Shown here one piece after another: positions 33,910 through 43,622 of a DNA stretch of 64,000 nucleotides. The translations under genes were made by a program, and so were the position numbers. Source of the DNA: Sphingopyxis sp. (GTDB lineage Bacteria; Pseudomonadota; Alphaproteobacteria; Sphingomonadales; Sphingomonadaceae); the NCBI RefSeq assembly GCF_016704835.1, contig NZ_JADIZJ010000021.1, positions 124,001 to 188,000 of the forward strand. The letters are read 5' to 3'. The notes beneath the pieces were generated by a model. The model was given only the letters and a program-made list of their open reading frames with translations. It was not told the origin of the DNA and ran no database searches. Every line of letters begins with the position of its first letter. Positions within the stretch are counted from its first letter, which is position 1.

Positions 33910-35230
33910 CTAGCGTCGACCGCTGCGTTTTCGTGGCTTTTGAACGCATGCGTTGTTCGATTTTCAGTTGCCGGATACATCCCGCGACAATTCCCAGCCC
34001 GATCGCAAAGACATATTGCGCATGATACACGACGAAAACCCATTCATAGAGGCTGTGCAGCCCGAGTATCAGGAACGTAACACTTACGCCCAGCACGACC
34101 TCCCCTCGCGGGTCGCGGCGGTTGCGAAATGCGAAAACAAGCCCTTGAATGGTAGGGATGAGAAGCAGAGCAATAAATGTCAGAAACCCCGGCCAACCCG
34201 TCTCGGCCGCAGCGAGAAGGTACATATTGTGGACATTAGCTGCTCGGCTGGTCCAGTTCCAAATGACTCCTGCCCGGGCCGAATAGCCTTCAGAGTTGGC
34301 GACCAACACATATTGGTTTGCGCCTACACCCATCGGGTGATCCTTCCACATCGATTTTGCAGCGCGCTCGAATGCCAGCCGCTCCTCGTCCGAGCCTTCG
34401 CTGACCGGCCTGACTGTGAAGCGCTCCTCGAAACTTACCATTGCGATCGGGGCGACGATGGCAAATGCCACAGCTGCAAGACCTATCATTTTCCACTTAT
34501 GCGCGGTGGAGCGGCGCATAAGCGAAAGCGTCAACAAAAGCACGATGCCGATCGCTACAAAACCGACCGTGCCGCGTGAGGCACCCAGAGCAACCGCCAC
34601 AAGTGCAGCTAGGACACCGAGCATGATCAGCTTGTTGCGTTCGCCTGCGAGGAGCAGTGCGAGGAGCGGCAAGGTCACGAAATGCAACATGAGGCCTAGG
34701 AGGTTTTGATGCCCCATCGTTCCCGATGCTTGCACGACGCCTGAGAGGCGTTGGTCGACTGTCGCGGCGGCCTGGAATATGGCGCCTAAGGCAAGCCCAT
34801 AGCGCAGCCACCGGATAGCGCGCGGATCTCCGGCGAAGGACGCGACAGCCACAAAAACTAGGAGGATGCGCGTGACTTGAAAGAAGTAGAAGAAGGAGCT
34901 CATCGGAAGCGTCGAGACGGCGATTGAGAGCGCGACAGCGAAAAGATAGGCTAGAAAGACAATTAGAAATGGAAGCTTTTTAAGCGGTGCGCGACGTGTC
35001 ACGAGTATCGCGATGGCGAGGGTGTCCAGAAGCGATACGACAATTCCCTTGGCGTACCCAGGCCACGCTGGCCATGTCACGAATGCAGCATCGAGATTAA
35101 ATGCGCTGATGACGAACGGGAGGATGCCGACACCAAGGTAGGCCCATTTCCGTTGCCGCGGGTATCGCCGAAGCCAGGCGATGAAAACCGGGATCGACAA
35201 GAGAATGAGCAAGAGGCCGATTATTCGCAT
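33860..35230 (-). CDS. O-antigen ligase/polymerase family protein (Wzy-like)
   Basis: A 456-residue protein with about 11-12 membrane segments. The conserved large-loop region, FERAAKSMWKDHPMGVGANQ, and ANVHNMYLLAAAETGWPGFL carry the H-N-x-Y motif of the Wzy_C/O-antigen ligase family. Here it most likely polymerises flipped repeat units in the periplasm. The cytoplasmic C-terminal tail is basic. Convergent overlap of 50 bases with the acyltransferase gene. Confidence 0.88.
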   Translation of the reverse strand: MRIIGLLLILLSIPVFIAWLRRYPRQRKWAYLGVGILPFVISAFNLDAAFVTWPAWPGYAKGIVVSLLDTLAIAILVTRRAPLKKLPFLIVFLAYLFAVALSIAVSTLPMSSFFYFFQVTRILLVFVAVASFAGDPRAIRWLRYGLALGAIFQAAATVDQRLSGVVQASGTMGHQNLLGLMLHFVTLPLLALLLAGERNKLIMLGVLAALVAVALGASRGTVGFVAIGIVLLLTLSLMRRSTAHKWKMIGLAAVAFAIVAPIAMVSFEERFTVRPVSEGSDEERLAFERAAKSMWKDHPMGVGANQYVLVANSEGYSARAGVIWNWTSRAANVHNMYLLAAAETGWPGFLTFIALLLIPTIQGLVFAFRNRRDPRGEVVLGVSVTFLILGLHSLYEWVFVVYHAQYVFAIGLGIVAGCIRQLKIEQRMRSKATKTQRSTLVKNGGDARLGAARTIY

Positions 35231-35309
35231 GGCGCATGCCTAGGGCAGTAATCGGCAACTGCCAATCCGAGCTGGGTGAGCATCTTGCTCCGCACCCTAC
35301 CAAACGCGA

Positions 35310-36724
35310 TCAGTAGGCATTCTTATGCATCACGACGCGTACGGTCTTCAGCAGAATGATGATATCATTCCATAGCGACCAGTTTGAGAGATACTCAAGA
35401 TCGCAGCGGACCCGGCGGTCGATGTCCTCGACGCGCTCGGTTGCTCCCCGATAACCCCGAATTTGAGCCAGGCCGGTTATGCCGGGCTTGAGCGCATGCC
35501 GAAGCCAATATTGCTGCGAGGCGTGCCAAAACAGTTCATCACCCGCGGTGGAACCCAAGGCATGCGGTCGGGGTCCGACCATGCTCATTTCGCCGCGAAG
35601 CACGTTGATAAGCTGGGGAAGTTCGTCGATGCTCGTCCGGCGGATAATGCGACCAACCCGGGTAATGCGGTCATCATCGCGGCTGGTCGAGCGATCTCCC
35701 GCAGAATCGCTGCTTTCGAGATGCATCGAGCGAAACTTGAATATCCGGAACTGGCGATTCCCCTGCCCCACCCGGAGTTGCCGGAAGAAAACGGGGCCGG
35801 GTCCTTCAAGTCGTATCGCAAGAGCCACAACTATCAAGAGCGGCATAAATATGACCAGCGCAATAAGGGCCACGAACAAATCGAGAAAGCGCTTCTGAAT
35901 GCGAGTTACGAGATTCAGAGGACCGCGCGAGAGAACTATCGTGTCCTTGTCATCATATTCGCCGATCGTGACGGCACCATGGAGGAGATCGCGATCGAGA
36001 AGGATTTCGCCCCCAACATCATGACCCTTTAGAAACGTCGCCCATGCAGGCCGATGATCATATCGACACGCTATGATCACTCGATCAAACGGCGCGATCA
36101 ACCGCGATAGCGCATCGATCATGTCCGGCCGGTCGAGGTCGGGCCACAGACCCTGAGACGCGACGTCAACGACCGCTGCATGCGGTTGAGGGCGCGCGTC
36201 AAGACCGTCCAGTATGAGGATCGTAGCCAACACGGAATCGCCGAGGAGGCGTTTTACAACGGCATCTAGGAAGACCTTCGAGACAATGATGAAGATCGCT
36301 GCCGCTCCAAAGGTGACCGCGAGACCAAGGCGCGAGATTTCCTGAGATTTGAAGAGAAATCCCATGCCGATTATGACAAAGGCGGTAGCGCCAAGCGCTC
36401 CCAATGATCGCCGGATTGCCAGCAGGCGATTGCCTAGAGTTCAGCATCTTGGGCTTCACGAGCAATCTCGAACATGATGAAGATAGGCAGCGCGATAAAG
36501 ACGATGGACTGTCCTCCCGCGGCTAGCCATCGCTCGTCTCGCAGTTCGAGCGCGCACAGATAGCCACCAATCAAAGACAAAATGTCGAGCAGGAGTGACA
36601 GGCCGTACAGAAAAGTGCGCTTGTCGCGCGCAGACGAGAATAAGCCGGGCGCGTCTGCGGCCGGATCAACGACGCGAACTGGCAACCATGACCCCTCCGA
36701 CGATCTTGTCTGCAAATGCTTCAT
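35310..36724 (-). CDS. Polyprenyl glycosylphosphotransferase (priming transferase), one frameshift
   Basis: Reconstructed length is about 470 residues. The N-terminal part (36724-36434) holds the first membrane helices (FLYGLSLLLDILSLIGGYLC, SIVFIALPIFIMFEIAREAQ). The second part has more helices and the catalytic domain: RFLDLFVALIALVIFMPLLI, GPGPVFFRQLRVGQGNRQFR, IFKFRSMHLESSD, RRTSIDELPQLINVLRGEMS, and MVGPRPH. A missing base in the short T run at 36440-36441 (AA for AAA on the coding strand) separates them. As given, the frame from 36404 keeps the full catalytic domain. It transfers a hexose-1-phosphate to undecaprenyl phosphate, the first step of repeat synthesis. Confidence 0.85.
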
Positions 36725-37136
36725 TGGATAACTGCCCTAAGCCCCACCATATCCCGGTTATAGCAATATCGCGTGTCGCCACGCCTCGCCGCCGCCATCT
36801 CTACCATGTTATCGCGCTGAAAATTAATCGTGAATTATCAGCTTGTCTTCGCAACCCAAGAGCTAGCGCCTCCCCCATCGACGGGGACACGCTGTCGCTG
36901 GGGCAACTCAGACGAATGCAAGCGCCTCACCATTAAAGCTCAGACCCTTAACATTTCCAATAGTTCCGTAACATTTGCAGCAATACGTGTAGGCTAGCAA
37001 AGAAGTCCATCGGGACGAGAGGCCTGAGCCGATCGGCGCTGGCTGACCCTGTAAGCCCTCAACTATTTGTAGAACGAACTAGTATTGACCTTTTCGTCGC
37101 TGGACAGGTCGTCGCATGCCATGCGTATAACAACGC
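36725..37136. other. Non-coding stretch of about 410 bases
   Basis: Upstream region of the priming transferase gene. No gene, RNA or repeat is supported; short frames here lack codon bias. Confidence 0.35.
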
Positions 37137-37385
37137 CTACGGTTTGAGGAACGGAATCGGGACATTCAGAACCTTGAAGATGTACACGACGGTCGCTCAA
37201 AAATCACTGCTGCTGGCGCATGATAGCCCCTCATTACCAACATAATTCGCCAAAGCGCAGCCGACAGCAGGAGGCGCATATTGCCAAAGATGATCGCGCG
37301 GTTCTTCTTCGGCGGATCGTTGCAGAAGTAGGGTGGCGAGCCCGGCAAATGTAAAAACGGTAATCCAATCCCAAAATGTTTCCAC
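37137..37385 (-). pseudogene. Small membrane protein resembling XrtV-system accessory protein, two indels
   Basis: From GTG 37385, with GGGAGCGGAGCGGAC upstream, the frame reads METFWDWITVFTFAGLATLL, then LQRSAEEEPRDHLWQYAPPA and VGCALANYVGNEG. The next segment (YHAPAAVIF) is in a second frame and the end (ATVVYIFKVLNVPIPFLKP) in the first frame again. Removing one G of the GGGG near 37209 and adding one base near 37190 gives a protein of about 83 residues with two membrane helices. As I recall, a small family with DHLWQYxPPAxGCAxANYxGN is named XrtV sorting system accessory protein. The name is from memory; the reconstruction is visible. Confidence 0.6.
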
Positions 37386-37621
37386 GTCCGCTCCGCTCCC
37401 TTGCTGACAGATGTTGCGCGACACGCGCATGTCGGATCCATGCAATGACGTAGCAGGGCTGTGACACGGCGGATAGGCGTGATTTCTCCCGCCCCGAAGC
37501 GTAGCCAGCCGACGACTGGTGCAGTGTTTTCGCGGAACACGTGCCATTTTGTAATATTCGGTCCATCTAGAGCCGTGCCAAGTTGAGACTGTCTTTAAGA
37601 TTTTCTGATATCGCGACGAGC

Positions 37622-38484
37622 ATGAAACTGATCCGCAAAGCCGTCTTTCCCGTCGCCGGCCTCGGCACCCGCTTCCTCCCCGCGACGAAGGCGATCCCTG
37701 GGCGAAATGCTGCCAGTCGTCGACCGGCCGCTGATCCAATATGCGGTCGACGAAGCGCGCGAGGCGGGGATCGAACAGATGATCTTTGTCACTGGGCGCG
37801 GCAAGAGCGCGATCGAGGATCATTTTGACGTCGCCTTCGAACTTGAAAAACGATGTCCGAACGCGGCAGGCGATCTGTCGGTTCTGAACCGACGCGCCTC
37901 GACCAGGTGCCTGCGCTTATGTCCGCCAGCAGGAACCGCTTGGGCTCGGCCATGCGATCTGGTGCGCGCGCGACATCGTCGGCGACGAACCTTTCGCGAT
38001 CTTCCTCCCCGACGAATTCATGCACGGAACGCCGGGCTGCATGAAGCAGATGGTCGATGCGTATCATAAGGTCGGCGGCAATTTGATCTCGGTGCTCGAA
38101 GTGCCGCACAAACAGGTGTCGAGCTATGGCGTCATTGCACACGGTGCCCGCGACGGAGCGCTGACCGAGGTGACCGGGCTCGTCGAGAAGCCGCCGGTAG
38201 CCGAGGCGCCGTCAAACCTGATTATTTCGGGCCGTTATATTCTGCAGCCCGAGGTAATGCGCGTGCTCGAAAAACAGGAAAAGGGCGCGGGCGGCGAAAT
38301 CCAACTCACCGACGCGATGGCGACCATGATCGGCAACCAGCCGTTCCACGCTGTCACCTTCGAAGGTGCGCGCTACGATTGCGGGTCGAAGGCCGGATAT
38401 ATCCAGGCCAATCTGGCCGTCGCGCTCGAACGACCCGACATCGCGGACGAGATCAGGGCATTCCTTGTGACCAAGATGAACTAA
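37622..38484 (+). pseudogene. galU: UTP-glucose-1-phosphate uridylyltransferase, three frameshifts
   Basis: GalU makes UDP-glucose, the precursor for UDP-galactose and UDP-glucuronate. Pieces in order are KAVFPVAGLGTRFLPATKAI from 37622; EMLPVVDRPLIQYAVDEARE to FDVAFELEK; a short MSERGR...EPTRL piece; and GACAYVRQQEPLGLGHAIWC through LITSGRYILQP-like sequence to the stop. Breaks fall near 37700 (extra G), 37849 (A run one short) and 37902. Every conserved block is present, so sequencing error is as likely as true inactivation. The start ATG 37622 is secure. Confidence 0.8.
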
Positions 38485-38714
38485 ACATCTCGGCTTCTAT
38501 CCAAGCCTAGAAAGCAATGGCACGCGGGATGAACCCGCAAGGCGCAGCGCAGGCTGCCGTTCAAGAGATCTTGAGGCAGCGTTAAACTGTGTTGTAGTTC
38601 GGGCATTTGACGTATGTCGCGTTAACCAGCGGATGGAACTGTCCGCCCCTGACGATGCGCATCGACGGCTTTTGCTGCACATCTGGAATGTTTCGAAACT
38701 GCGCAAGGTGCGCC

Positions 38715-39338
38715 ATGCAAATTACGCTGCGCGAGGATTCGCACGCGCAAGAGCTTCGAGGCACTCTCGCGACAATTCACTTGGCGACTCCGTCTGTCCT
38801 AATCATTGAGGCCGACCGTCCAGCGAGAGTCGACGATCATCTGGAAGTAGAATTTTCTCCGGACGCGCGGGCGACCGCCCGAGGCCTGTGGAAGAGTGGC
38901 AAGCTATTCGGCTGCGAATTCGAAAATGTAGCCCTCGAGGCGGTAAAGCCGGCGCCTTTGCATGACGATGAACTCCCTAGCCAGAATTTCAGACGAAGAA
39001 GCGCTGACACGGCTTTGTCGAATTCCGCGGGAGAGACACTGGATGGCAGAATGCGTAGTCTTCGGTCCCAGCGCGGATTGATGCAGGACGACGTCGCCGC
39101 CAGCCTGGGCGTCAGCGTTGCATCAGTCAGCCATTGGGAAAGTGTTCGATCGTTTCCCAAGCGGTGAAGAATGGTCGACCTTGCCAAGCTCTTTGGCGTT
39201 CCGACCGTCAATCTTGCTTCGTTTTATATCGAGGCGCAAATTGTCGATGATTCAGACAAGTTTGCCTCGGTCCGATCCGATATTGCTACAATTCTTGGCG
39301 TCGAAACTCCCCAGATCAAGCTCCTGGTCGATCATTGA
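38715..39338 (+). pseudogene. PilZ + HTH regulator paralogue with in-frame TGA
   Basis: Same architecture as 10567-11247. There is an N-terminal PilZ-like half (LWKSGKLFGCEFENVALEAV matches LWVSGKLFGCEFETPIS in the paralogue) and a C-terminal HTH (MRSLRSQRGLMQDDVAASLG, SVSHWES). After FPKR a TGA at 39165-39167 interrupts, and the same frame continues RMVDLAKLFGVPTVNLASFY to the natural end at 39338. The paralogue has RPKHDRLRPLAALLGVPAAQ there, so the TGA replaces one codon. Truncation would remove the last HTH helix. The ATG at 38715 follows AAGG. Confidence 0.72.
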
Positions 39339-39452
39339 CCTCACCAGTTTTCGTGATCGCGAATTAACAATGAATTGGTTGCCTATTATCCAACTCAAAG
39401 ATCGGGACATGACCTCCTCGAATGGGACCGCCGGGCGCAGTTTCAATCGGAC

Positions 39453-39483
39453 AAAAAAAGAGGCGACCATAAATGGCCGCCTC
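39453..39483 (-). terminator. Intrinsic terminator of PEP-CTERM gene
   Basis: GAGGCG(A)CCA-TAAA-TGG(C)CGCCTC, a stem with one mismatch, followed on the minus strand by a run of seven T. It lies 22 bases after the stop of the gene at 39505. Confidence 0.75.
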
Positions 39484-39504
39484 TCGTTAAATGCTCTGCA
39501 GTGT

Positions 39505-40140
39505 TCAGGCGTAGCGAACCGAAACCTGAGGACGACGACGGCGCATTCCGAAGCCAACCGCAGCGAAGCCGATCATCATCAAAGCCCAGGTAGCGGGTTC
39601 CGGAACTGCATTGATCGCGAAGTTATCCGTCTCGAACGCATTCGACGTCGAGCTCAGCCGAAGCGTCGTGAATGCGGTCTGATCGCCATCCGTCAAATTA
39701 AAGCGGACGACGGGATTCGTATTCGGATCCGTCTGGTTGCCATTCGCAGGGTTGAAGACATCCGCCCCCGTGAAGCTCGCCAAAACGTTGCCTCCTGCGT
39801 CAAGAAACTCGAGCAGATTGTACCCGTCAACCGAACCCCAGATGAAGCTGATGTTCGAAATATTTCCGAAGGATGAGAGATCCATATTACCAGGCGACCC
39901 GTCGTCTGGGCCTACCGTCCAAAAGCTACCAGTGCTGCCGTAGGGCTGAGCACCGACGCCGCTCTCGCTGGTATTTGTTATGAGACCACCCGTCACGTTT
40001 GGAGTGGGCGATCTGAAGTCATACGTCGGGGTCGGGCCCGAATAGGGCACCGTTCCCGGCGTGACGGACCCGAGGATGATTGCAGCGTTCGCGGCCGCAG
40101 GAAGAGCCATTGCTGCGGTCGCAGCCAGCAGTGTTTTCAT
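39505..40140 (-). CDS. PEPxxWA-CTERM sorting domain protein
   Basis: A 211-residue secreted protein. It has a signal peptide (MKTLLAATAAMALPAAANAA), then a beta-rich body with SPGNMDLSSFGNISNISFIW, NLLEFLDAGGNVLASFTGAD and TALRLSSTS-like segments (here TTLRLSSTSNAFETDNFAI). The sorting tail is VPEPATWALMMIGFAAVGFG with MRRRR. It resembles exosortase-dependent surface proteins of the Npun_F0296 type (from memory). ATG 40140 is chosen, since five upstream residues before a second ATG add nothing. Target of the exosortase at 14904. Confidence 0.88.
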   Translation of the reverse strand: MKTLLAATAAMALPAAANAAIILGSVTPGTVPYSGPTPTYDFRSPTPNVTGGLITNTSESGVGAQPYGSTGSFWTVGPDDGSPGNMDLSSFGNISNISFIWGSVDGYNLLEFLDAGGNVLASFTGADVFNPANGNQTDPNTNPVVRFNLTDGDQTAFTTLRLSSTSNAFETDNFAINAVPEPATWALMMIGFAAVGFGMRRRRPQVSVRYA

Positions 40141-40518
40141 TATTAAAGTTCGCATCGTTCGTAGCTCCCTAGATTAAAGGCGATAACCCGCGCGACTCGC
40201 CTGTTTGCGTTACGTGTTTAGTAACATTTAACCAAAACGCCTCAATTTGCGAATCAAAACTTTGCCCCACGATGGGACAGGTCTCGGTTATCAGGACGGA
40301 AATCGGCGCATGAGAGCTGACATGGAAACACGGGCAGCGCGGACTGCCCGGCGTAATTCCGAGGGATCGCTACATTTGTAATGTCCCTGCAGGTTTCGGA
40401 CGTCGAGCGGGGGCGCACGCAATCCCCTCACCAGCTATTGGCGTCCTGAAAAAGGCCAAAGTGAGTCTGATATCGGTCAGGGATCAATCACTGAATGTCT
40501 TCACTCGTAACGTGCCAC
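40141..40518. other. Non-coding stretch of about 380 bases
   Basis: Between a PEP-CTERM gene and a membrane protein gene, both on the minus strand; it must hold the PEP-CTERM promoter. No gene or structured element is supported. Confidence 0.35.
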
Positions 40519-41064
40519 CTACCGCTCCGGCCTGTACAGCAGCGCCGCTGCGGCAACGAGTAGGATGCCCGCCATCTCTTGAATCCACCCCAAAGGAAAG
40601 TCGGCCGCACCGCGGCCAAGGATCTCATACAAATGATGGAATGACGCGGCCCGTAGAAGAATGAAAAGCCCGATGAAGACGAGGCCGCCGAGGGCGAGAC
40701 GTACGCTGTAATGCAGTCGCCGCGTCAGCCAGAGAAGCGCCGCGCCCAAACAGAGGGCACCGATCGCCAAAGCGACGATAAAAAGATATTGGATCCTACG
40801 GTGATCGGGGTACCAGCCATTCGCCTTGGCATGCGCGCGTCCGATCATAGTTAGAAGAGTCTGCAAATCGAGGAGTTCGTTGAATCCTAGAAGCACGAAG
40901 AAAATCGCCGTGGATCTCCAGAATATTTTCTCGCGTGAACTACGCTGAAGGCGTGCGTGCCTTTCTGCGCGCCAACACAGGATCGCCGCTAGGAAATACG
41001 CCGCGACCGTCCCCCAGTCCGCCATATCCGCATGCGCGATAGATGCTTGCCAATCGCCGATCAT
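40519..41064 (-). CDS. Polytopic membrane protein, unknown function
   Basis: About 181 residues with four or five helices. Segments are DMADWGTVAAYFLAAILCWR, FWRSTAIFFVLLGFNELLDL, QYLFIVALAIGALCLGAALL, LALGGLVFIGLFILLRAASF and EMAGILLVAAAALLY. LDLQTLLT and RAASFHHLYEILG recall a family of small membrane proteins in sphingomonads of unknown role, sometimes misnamed isopropylmalate isomerase. The start is uncertain; ATG 41064 is chosen because the frame further upstream enters the IS3 element end. Disruption of an upstream promoter by the IS is possible. Confidence 0.65.
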   Translation of the reverse strand: MIGDWQASIAHADMADWGTVAAYFLAAILCWRAERHARLQRSSREKIFWRSTAIFFVLLGFNELLDLQTLLTMIGRAHAKANGWYPDHRRIQYLFIVALAIGALCLGAALLWLTRRLHYSVRLALGGLVFIGLFILLRAASFHHLYEILGRGAADFPLGWIQEMAGILLVAAAALLYRPER

Positions 41065-41255
41065 CAGGCAAGGTGTTCGAGGGCAATTTCGTTCTTCATA
41101 CAATTGAAGCATAGGACCGACGCGCCGACATGCAAATGGCCCCCTCGCAGCCTCCATTCTCATTTGGCCGCATCTGCTCTGCCACCTGAATTCTGGACCA
41201 GTTGTGGTTAGAGTTTTCCGCCGTAGATATCCTTGGCTGGGCGAGGAGGTACGGC

Positions 41256-41552
41256 ATGAAGGCAACGAAGTTTACGGACGCGCAGAAGGCGTTTGTCATC
41301 AAGCAGGGCGAGGAGGGCACGCCGGTTGCAGAGGTCTGTCGCAAGGCTGGAATCAGCCAGGCGACCTACTTCAACTGGAAGAAGAAATACGCGGGGCTAA
41401 TGCCGTCGAAGATGCGGCGGCTGCGCGAGATCGAGGATGAGAATGGGCGGCTCAAGAAGATCGTCGCGGACCTGACGCTTGACCGCGAGATGCTGCAGGA
41501 TGTCCTCAAGCGGGGCCGCAGGCGGCCAAGCGAAGCGCGGCCAAAGCTCTGA
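41256..41552 (+). CDS. IS3 transposase OrfA
   Basis: A 98-residue HTH protein: MKATKFTDAQKAFVIKQGEE, VAEVCRKAGISQATYFNWKK, then a leucine-zipper-like MRRLREIEDENGRLKKIVAD. This is the DNA-binding OrfA of the IS3/IS407 group, which is joined to OrfB by -1 frameshifting. It looks intact. Confidence 0.92.
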   Translation: MKATKFTDAQKAFVIKQGEEGTPVAEVCRKAGISQATYFNWKKKYAGLMPSKMRRLREIEDENGRLKKIVADLTLDREMLQDVLKRGRRRPSEARPKL

Positions 41553-42429
41553 GGCCGGATCGCAAGCGCGAGATTATCGACGCGGTTCGGCAGGACTGGC
41601 AGGTGACGATCCGCAGGGCGTGTGCCGCACTGCACTTTGATCGATCAACCTATCACTACCAGGCTTGTCGCACCGATCCGGCCATTTTGAAGAAGCGTTT
41701 CAGGGATATCTGCGAGACGCATGTCCGCTACGGCTACCGGCGGGCGTATTACATCCTCCGCCGCGATGGCTGGGCTGTGAACATGAAGAAGGTATACAGG
41801 CTTTACAGGGAGTTGGGCTTGCAGCTGCGCAATAAAACGCCCAAGCGCCGTGTGAAAGCGAAGCTGCGGGAGGATCGTGCACCAGCGATCCGTCCGAATG
41901 TATGGGCGATGGACTTTGTGCACGATCAGTTGGCGACTGGTCGGAAGCTGCGCATTCTGACAGTGGTCGACACGTTCTCGCGGCTATCGCCCGTGGTCGA
42001 TCCTCGGTTCAGCTATCGCGGTGAAGATGTGGTCGCCACGCTGGAACGGGCATGCAGGAGATCGGTTATCCGAAGACGATCCGGGTGGACAATGGCAGCG
42101 AATTTATATCCCGGGACATGGATCTGTGGGCTTACCAGCGCGGCGTGATCCTCGACTTCTCCCGCCCTGGCAAGCCCACAGACAACGCGTTCATCGAAGC
42201 CTTCAACAGCAAACTGCGGAGCGAATGCCTGAACGCGCACTGGTTCCTGTCACTGCAAGACGCTTGCGAAAAGCTGGAGGCTTGGCGTAGACACTACAAC
42301 GAAGAGCGACCGCACAGCGCGATCGGGAATATCCCCCCGATACGGCTGGCAAACTCAGCCGGTGCAACCAGCCCACCGGATGTGAGTAAGGCGGAAAACT
42401 CTAGACCCGCGTGGTCCAAGGTTGGGTAG
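41549..42429 (+). pseudogene. IS3 transposase OrfB, one extra frameshift
   Basis: A DDE integrase-type transposase. The first part (RRACAALHFDRSTYHYQACR, NVWAMDFVHDQLATGRKLRI) has the first Asp. A frame change near 42048 (one G missing in gggcatgcag) leads to MQEIGYPKTIRVDNGSEFIS with the second Asp and AFIEAFNSKLRSECLNAHWF with the Glu. All catalytic residues survive, so the element was recently active or the indel is a sequencing error. Confidence 0.82.
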
Positions 42430-42431
42430 CA

Positions 42432-42838
42432 GTGCAAAACCTCGCATGGCTCTAATCCGGGCTGGTGGAAACCAGGGGTCATGTCATAAACCCTGTCGCG
42501 TTGCGCGTGACGATCTGAGTTGGGTCGGGCAAGACGTTGGCAGAAACGATCGATTTCCTTCGCGGGTCCGTGAAGCGGATCGCGCCATCACGCTTAAATC
42601 GTTACCACTGCCGCATCCCGATGCAGGTCGGGCACTCGGGTTCGTTGTCCTCGCAAGGATTGCCGCAACGACAGTGGCCAGGCTTGTTGCGAAGTTGCCA
42701 ACGATCATGGGGCGAACGCATCAGGTCAGGTTGAAAAAGCTCACATAATGAGCGAGCGGTGACGCCCGGTATCGGGCGTTGCCATTGCTAACCTCAGCGA
42801 ACGCGCTGGCTTCGCGGCTGAACCTTTTTTGCGGATCG
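42432..42838. other. Unassigned stretch with short frames
   Basis: A plus-strand frame (RALGFVVLARIAATTVARLV near 42630-42690) may be a gene scrap, but no family is recognised. The right end carries a perfect 7-bp hairpin (see 42762-42779). Confidence 0.3.
42762..42779. terminator. Hairpin near end of methyltransferase-like gene
   Basis: ACGCCCG-GTAT-CGGGCGT, a perfect 7-bp stem with a 4-base loop, about 60 bases past the stop at 42839. No T tract follows on either strand, so it is only a candidate terminator. Confidence 0.3.
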
Positions 42839-43456
42839 TCAAAACGGATCGTCCAGCCATTTTTCAACGGTTGAGATGGGAACTTGCTGTGTTCCGATCC
42901 TAAATATCGCTCCGCGCCCTACCATCTCCGGGGTGCCAAGAATCTCAGCAATAGGGAGGTAGTGTGGCCGATGGCCGTAATCGTCAACCATCAAGGTTCC
43001 GATCGCGCCGGCCTCTTCTGCCCTACGCGCAGTTTCGAGGGCGCAGGCGATGCGATATCGCCCATCAACCAAAATGAAGTCCGGGAATGGCCCCTCTCTC
43101 CAAGGAGCGGAGATGTAACGCTTAGCTTTTGCCTTGCTGGGAAAAAGCGGCTTACCCCACTTCCCGACCAGTCCCATGTCAACCACCACCTGATCAATTG
43201 ATGTACCAGCCAGCTTCGTGGCGACGCTTCGGGCGAAATATCGGTCACTTTCAACGCTGACGCCGCGGATGCCTTTCGCGCTCGCATAAACCGTACTGCC
43301 GCCCGAGCCGAACTCGACATAAAAATTCGCTCTGCCAATCTCCGCTTTGAATCGCTCGACTTCTTGCAAGGGCATAAACGGCTCGTCGCCTGGTGGATCG
43401 AAGCCGGAGACTCTTTGAACATAGAGAAATCGCAAAAGATCGAAAATTTTACCCAT
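42839..43456 (-). CDS. SAM-binding-like (methyltransferase-fold) protein
   Basis: A 205-residue protein. ANFYVEFGSGGSTVYASAKG resembles the glycine-rich motif I of class I methyltransferases, and RGVSVESDRYFARSVATKLA has the acidic residue of motif II. Later FPDFILVDGRYRIACALETA holds a D-G-R-Y-R pattern seen in Rossmann proteins that act on polysaccharide or protein targets. Substrate unknown. It lies alone between an IS element and a phage remnant, so it belongs to the accessory region. Confidence 0.65.
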   Translation of the reverse strand: MGKIFDLLRFLYVQRVSGFDPPGDEPFMPLQEVERFKAEIGRANFYVEFGSGGSTVYASAKGIRGVSVESDRYFARSVATKLAGTSIDQVVVDMGLVGKWGKPLFPSKAKAKRYISAPWREGPFPDFILVDGRYRIACALETARRAEEAGAIGTLMVDDYGHRPHYLPIAEILGTPEMVGRGAIFRIGTQQVPISTVEKWLDDPF

Positions 43457-43622
43457 GCCGAACTCCGTTTTGGCGCCTTGGGCACTGTGCCCGCATCAAC
43501 TGGATTTGCAACTTCGTTAACTAGCGCTACGCTCATTGAGGAGCCGGAAGCGAGGAACGGCGATCACCTCCGTCGGGCTTCGATCCCGCAATCCGTTCTG
43601 CGCCGGCAAAAGGAGAGATGCA

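Larger units (their letters stand above)
41175..42431 (+). mobile_element. IS3-family insertion sequence (IS407-like)
   Basis: About 1.26 kb with the two-frame IS3 layout. Imperfect ends pair TGCTCTGCCACCTGAATTCT...TAGAGTTTTCCGCC at the left with GGCGGAAAACTCTAGA...GGTCCAAGGTTGGGTAGCA at the right. No matching target duplication is obvious at the chosen ends, so boundaries are approximate. The left 52 bases recur at 54341-54392 with one mismatch. Confidence 0.82.

Noticed and set aside
37166..37823. Two long minus-strand frames opposite galU
   Set aside because: Only the part near 37137-37385 is protein-like; the rest is antisense to galU or out of frame.
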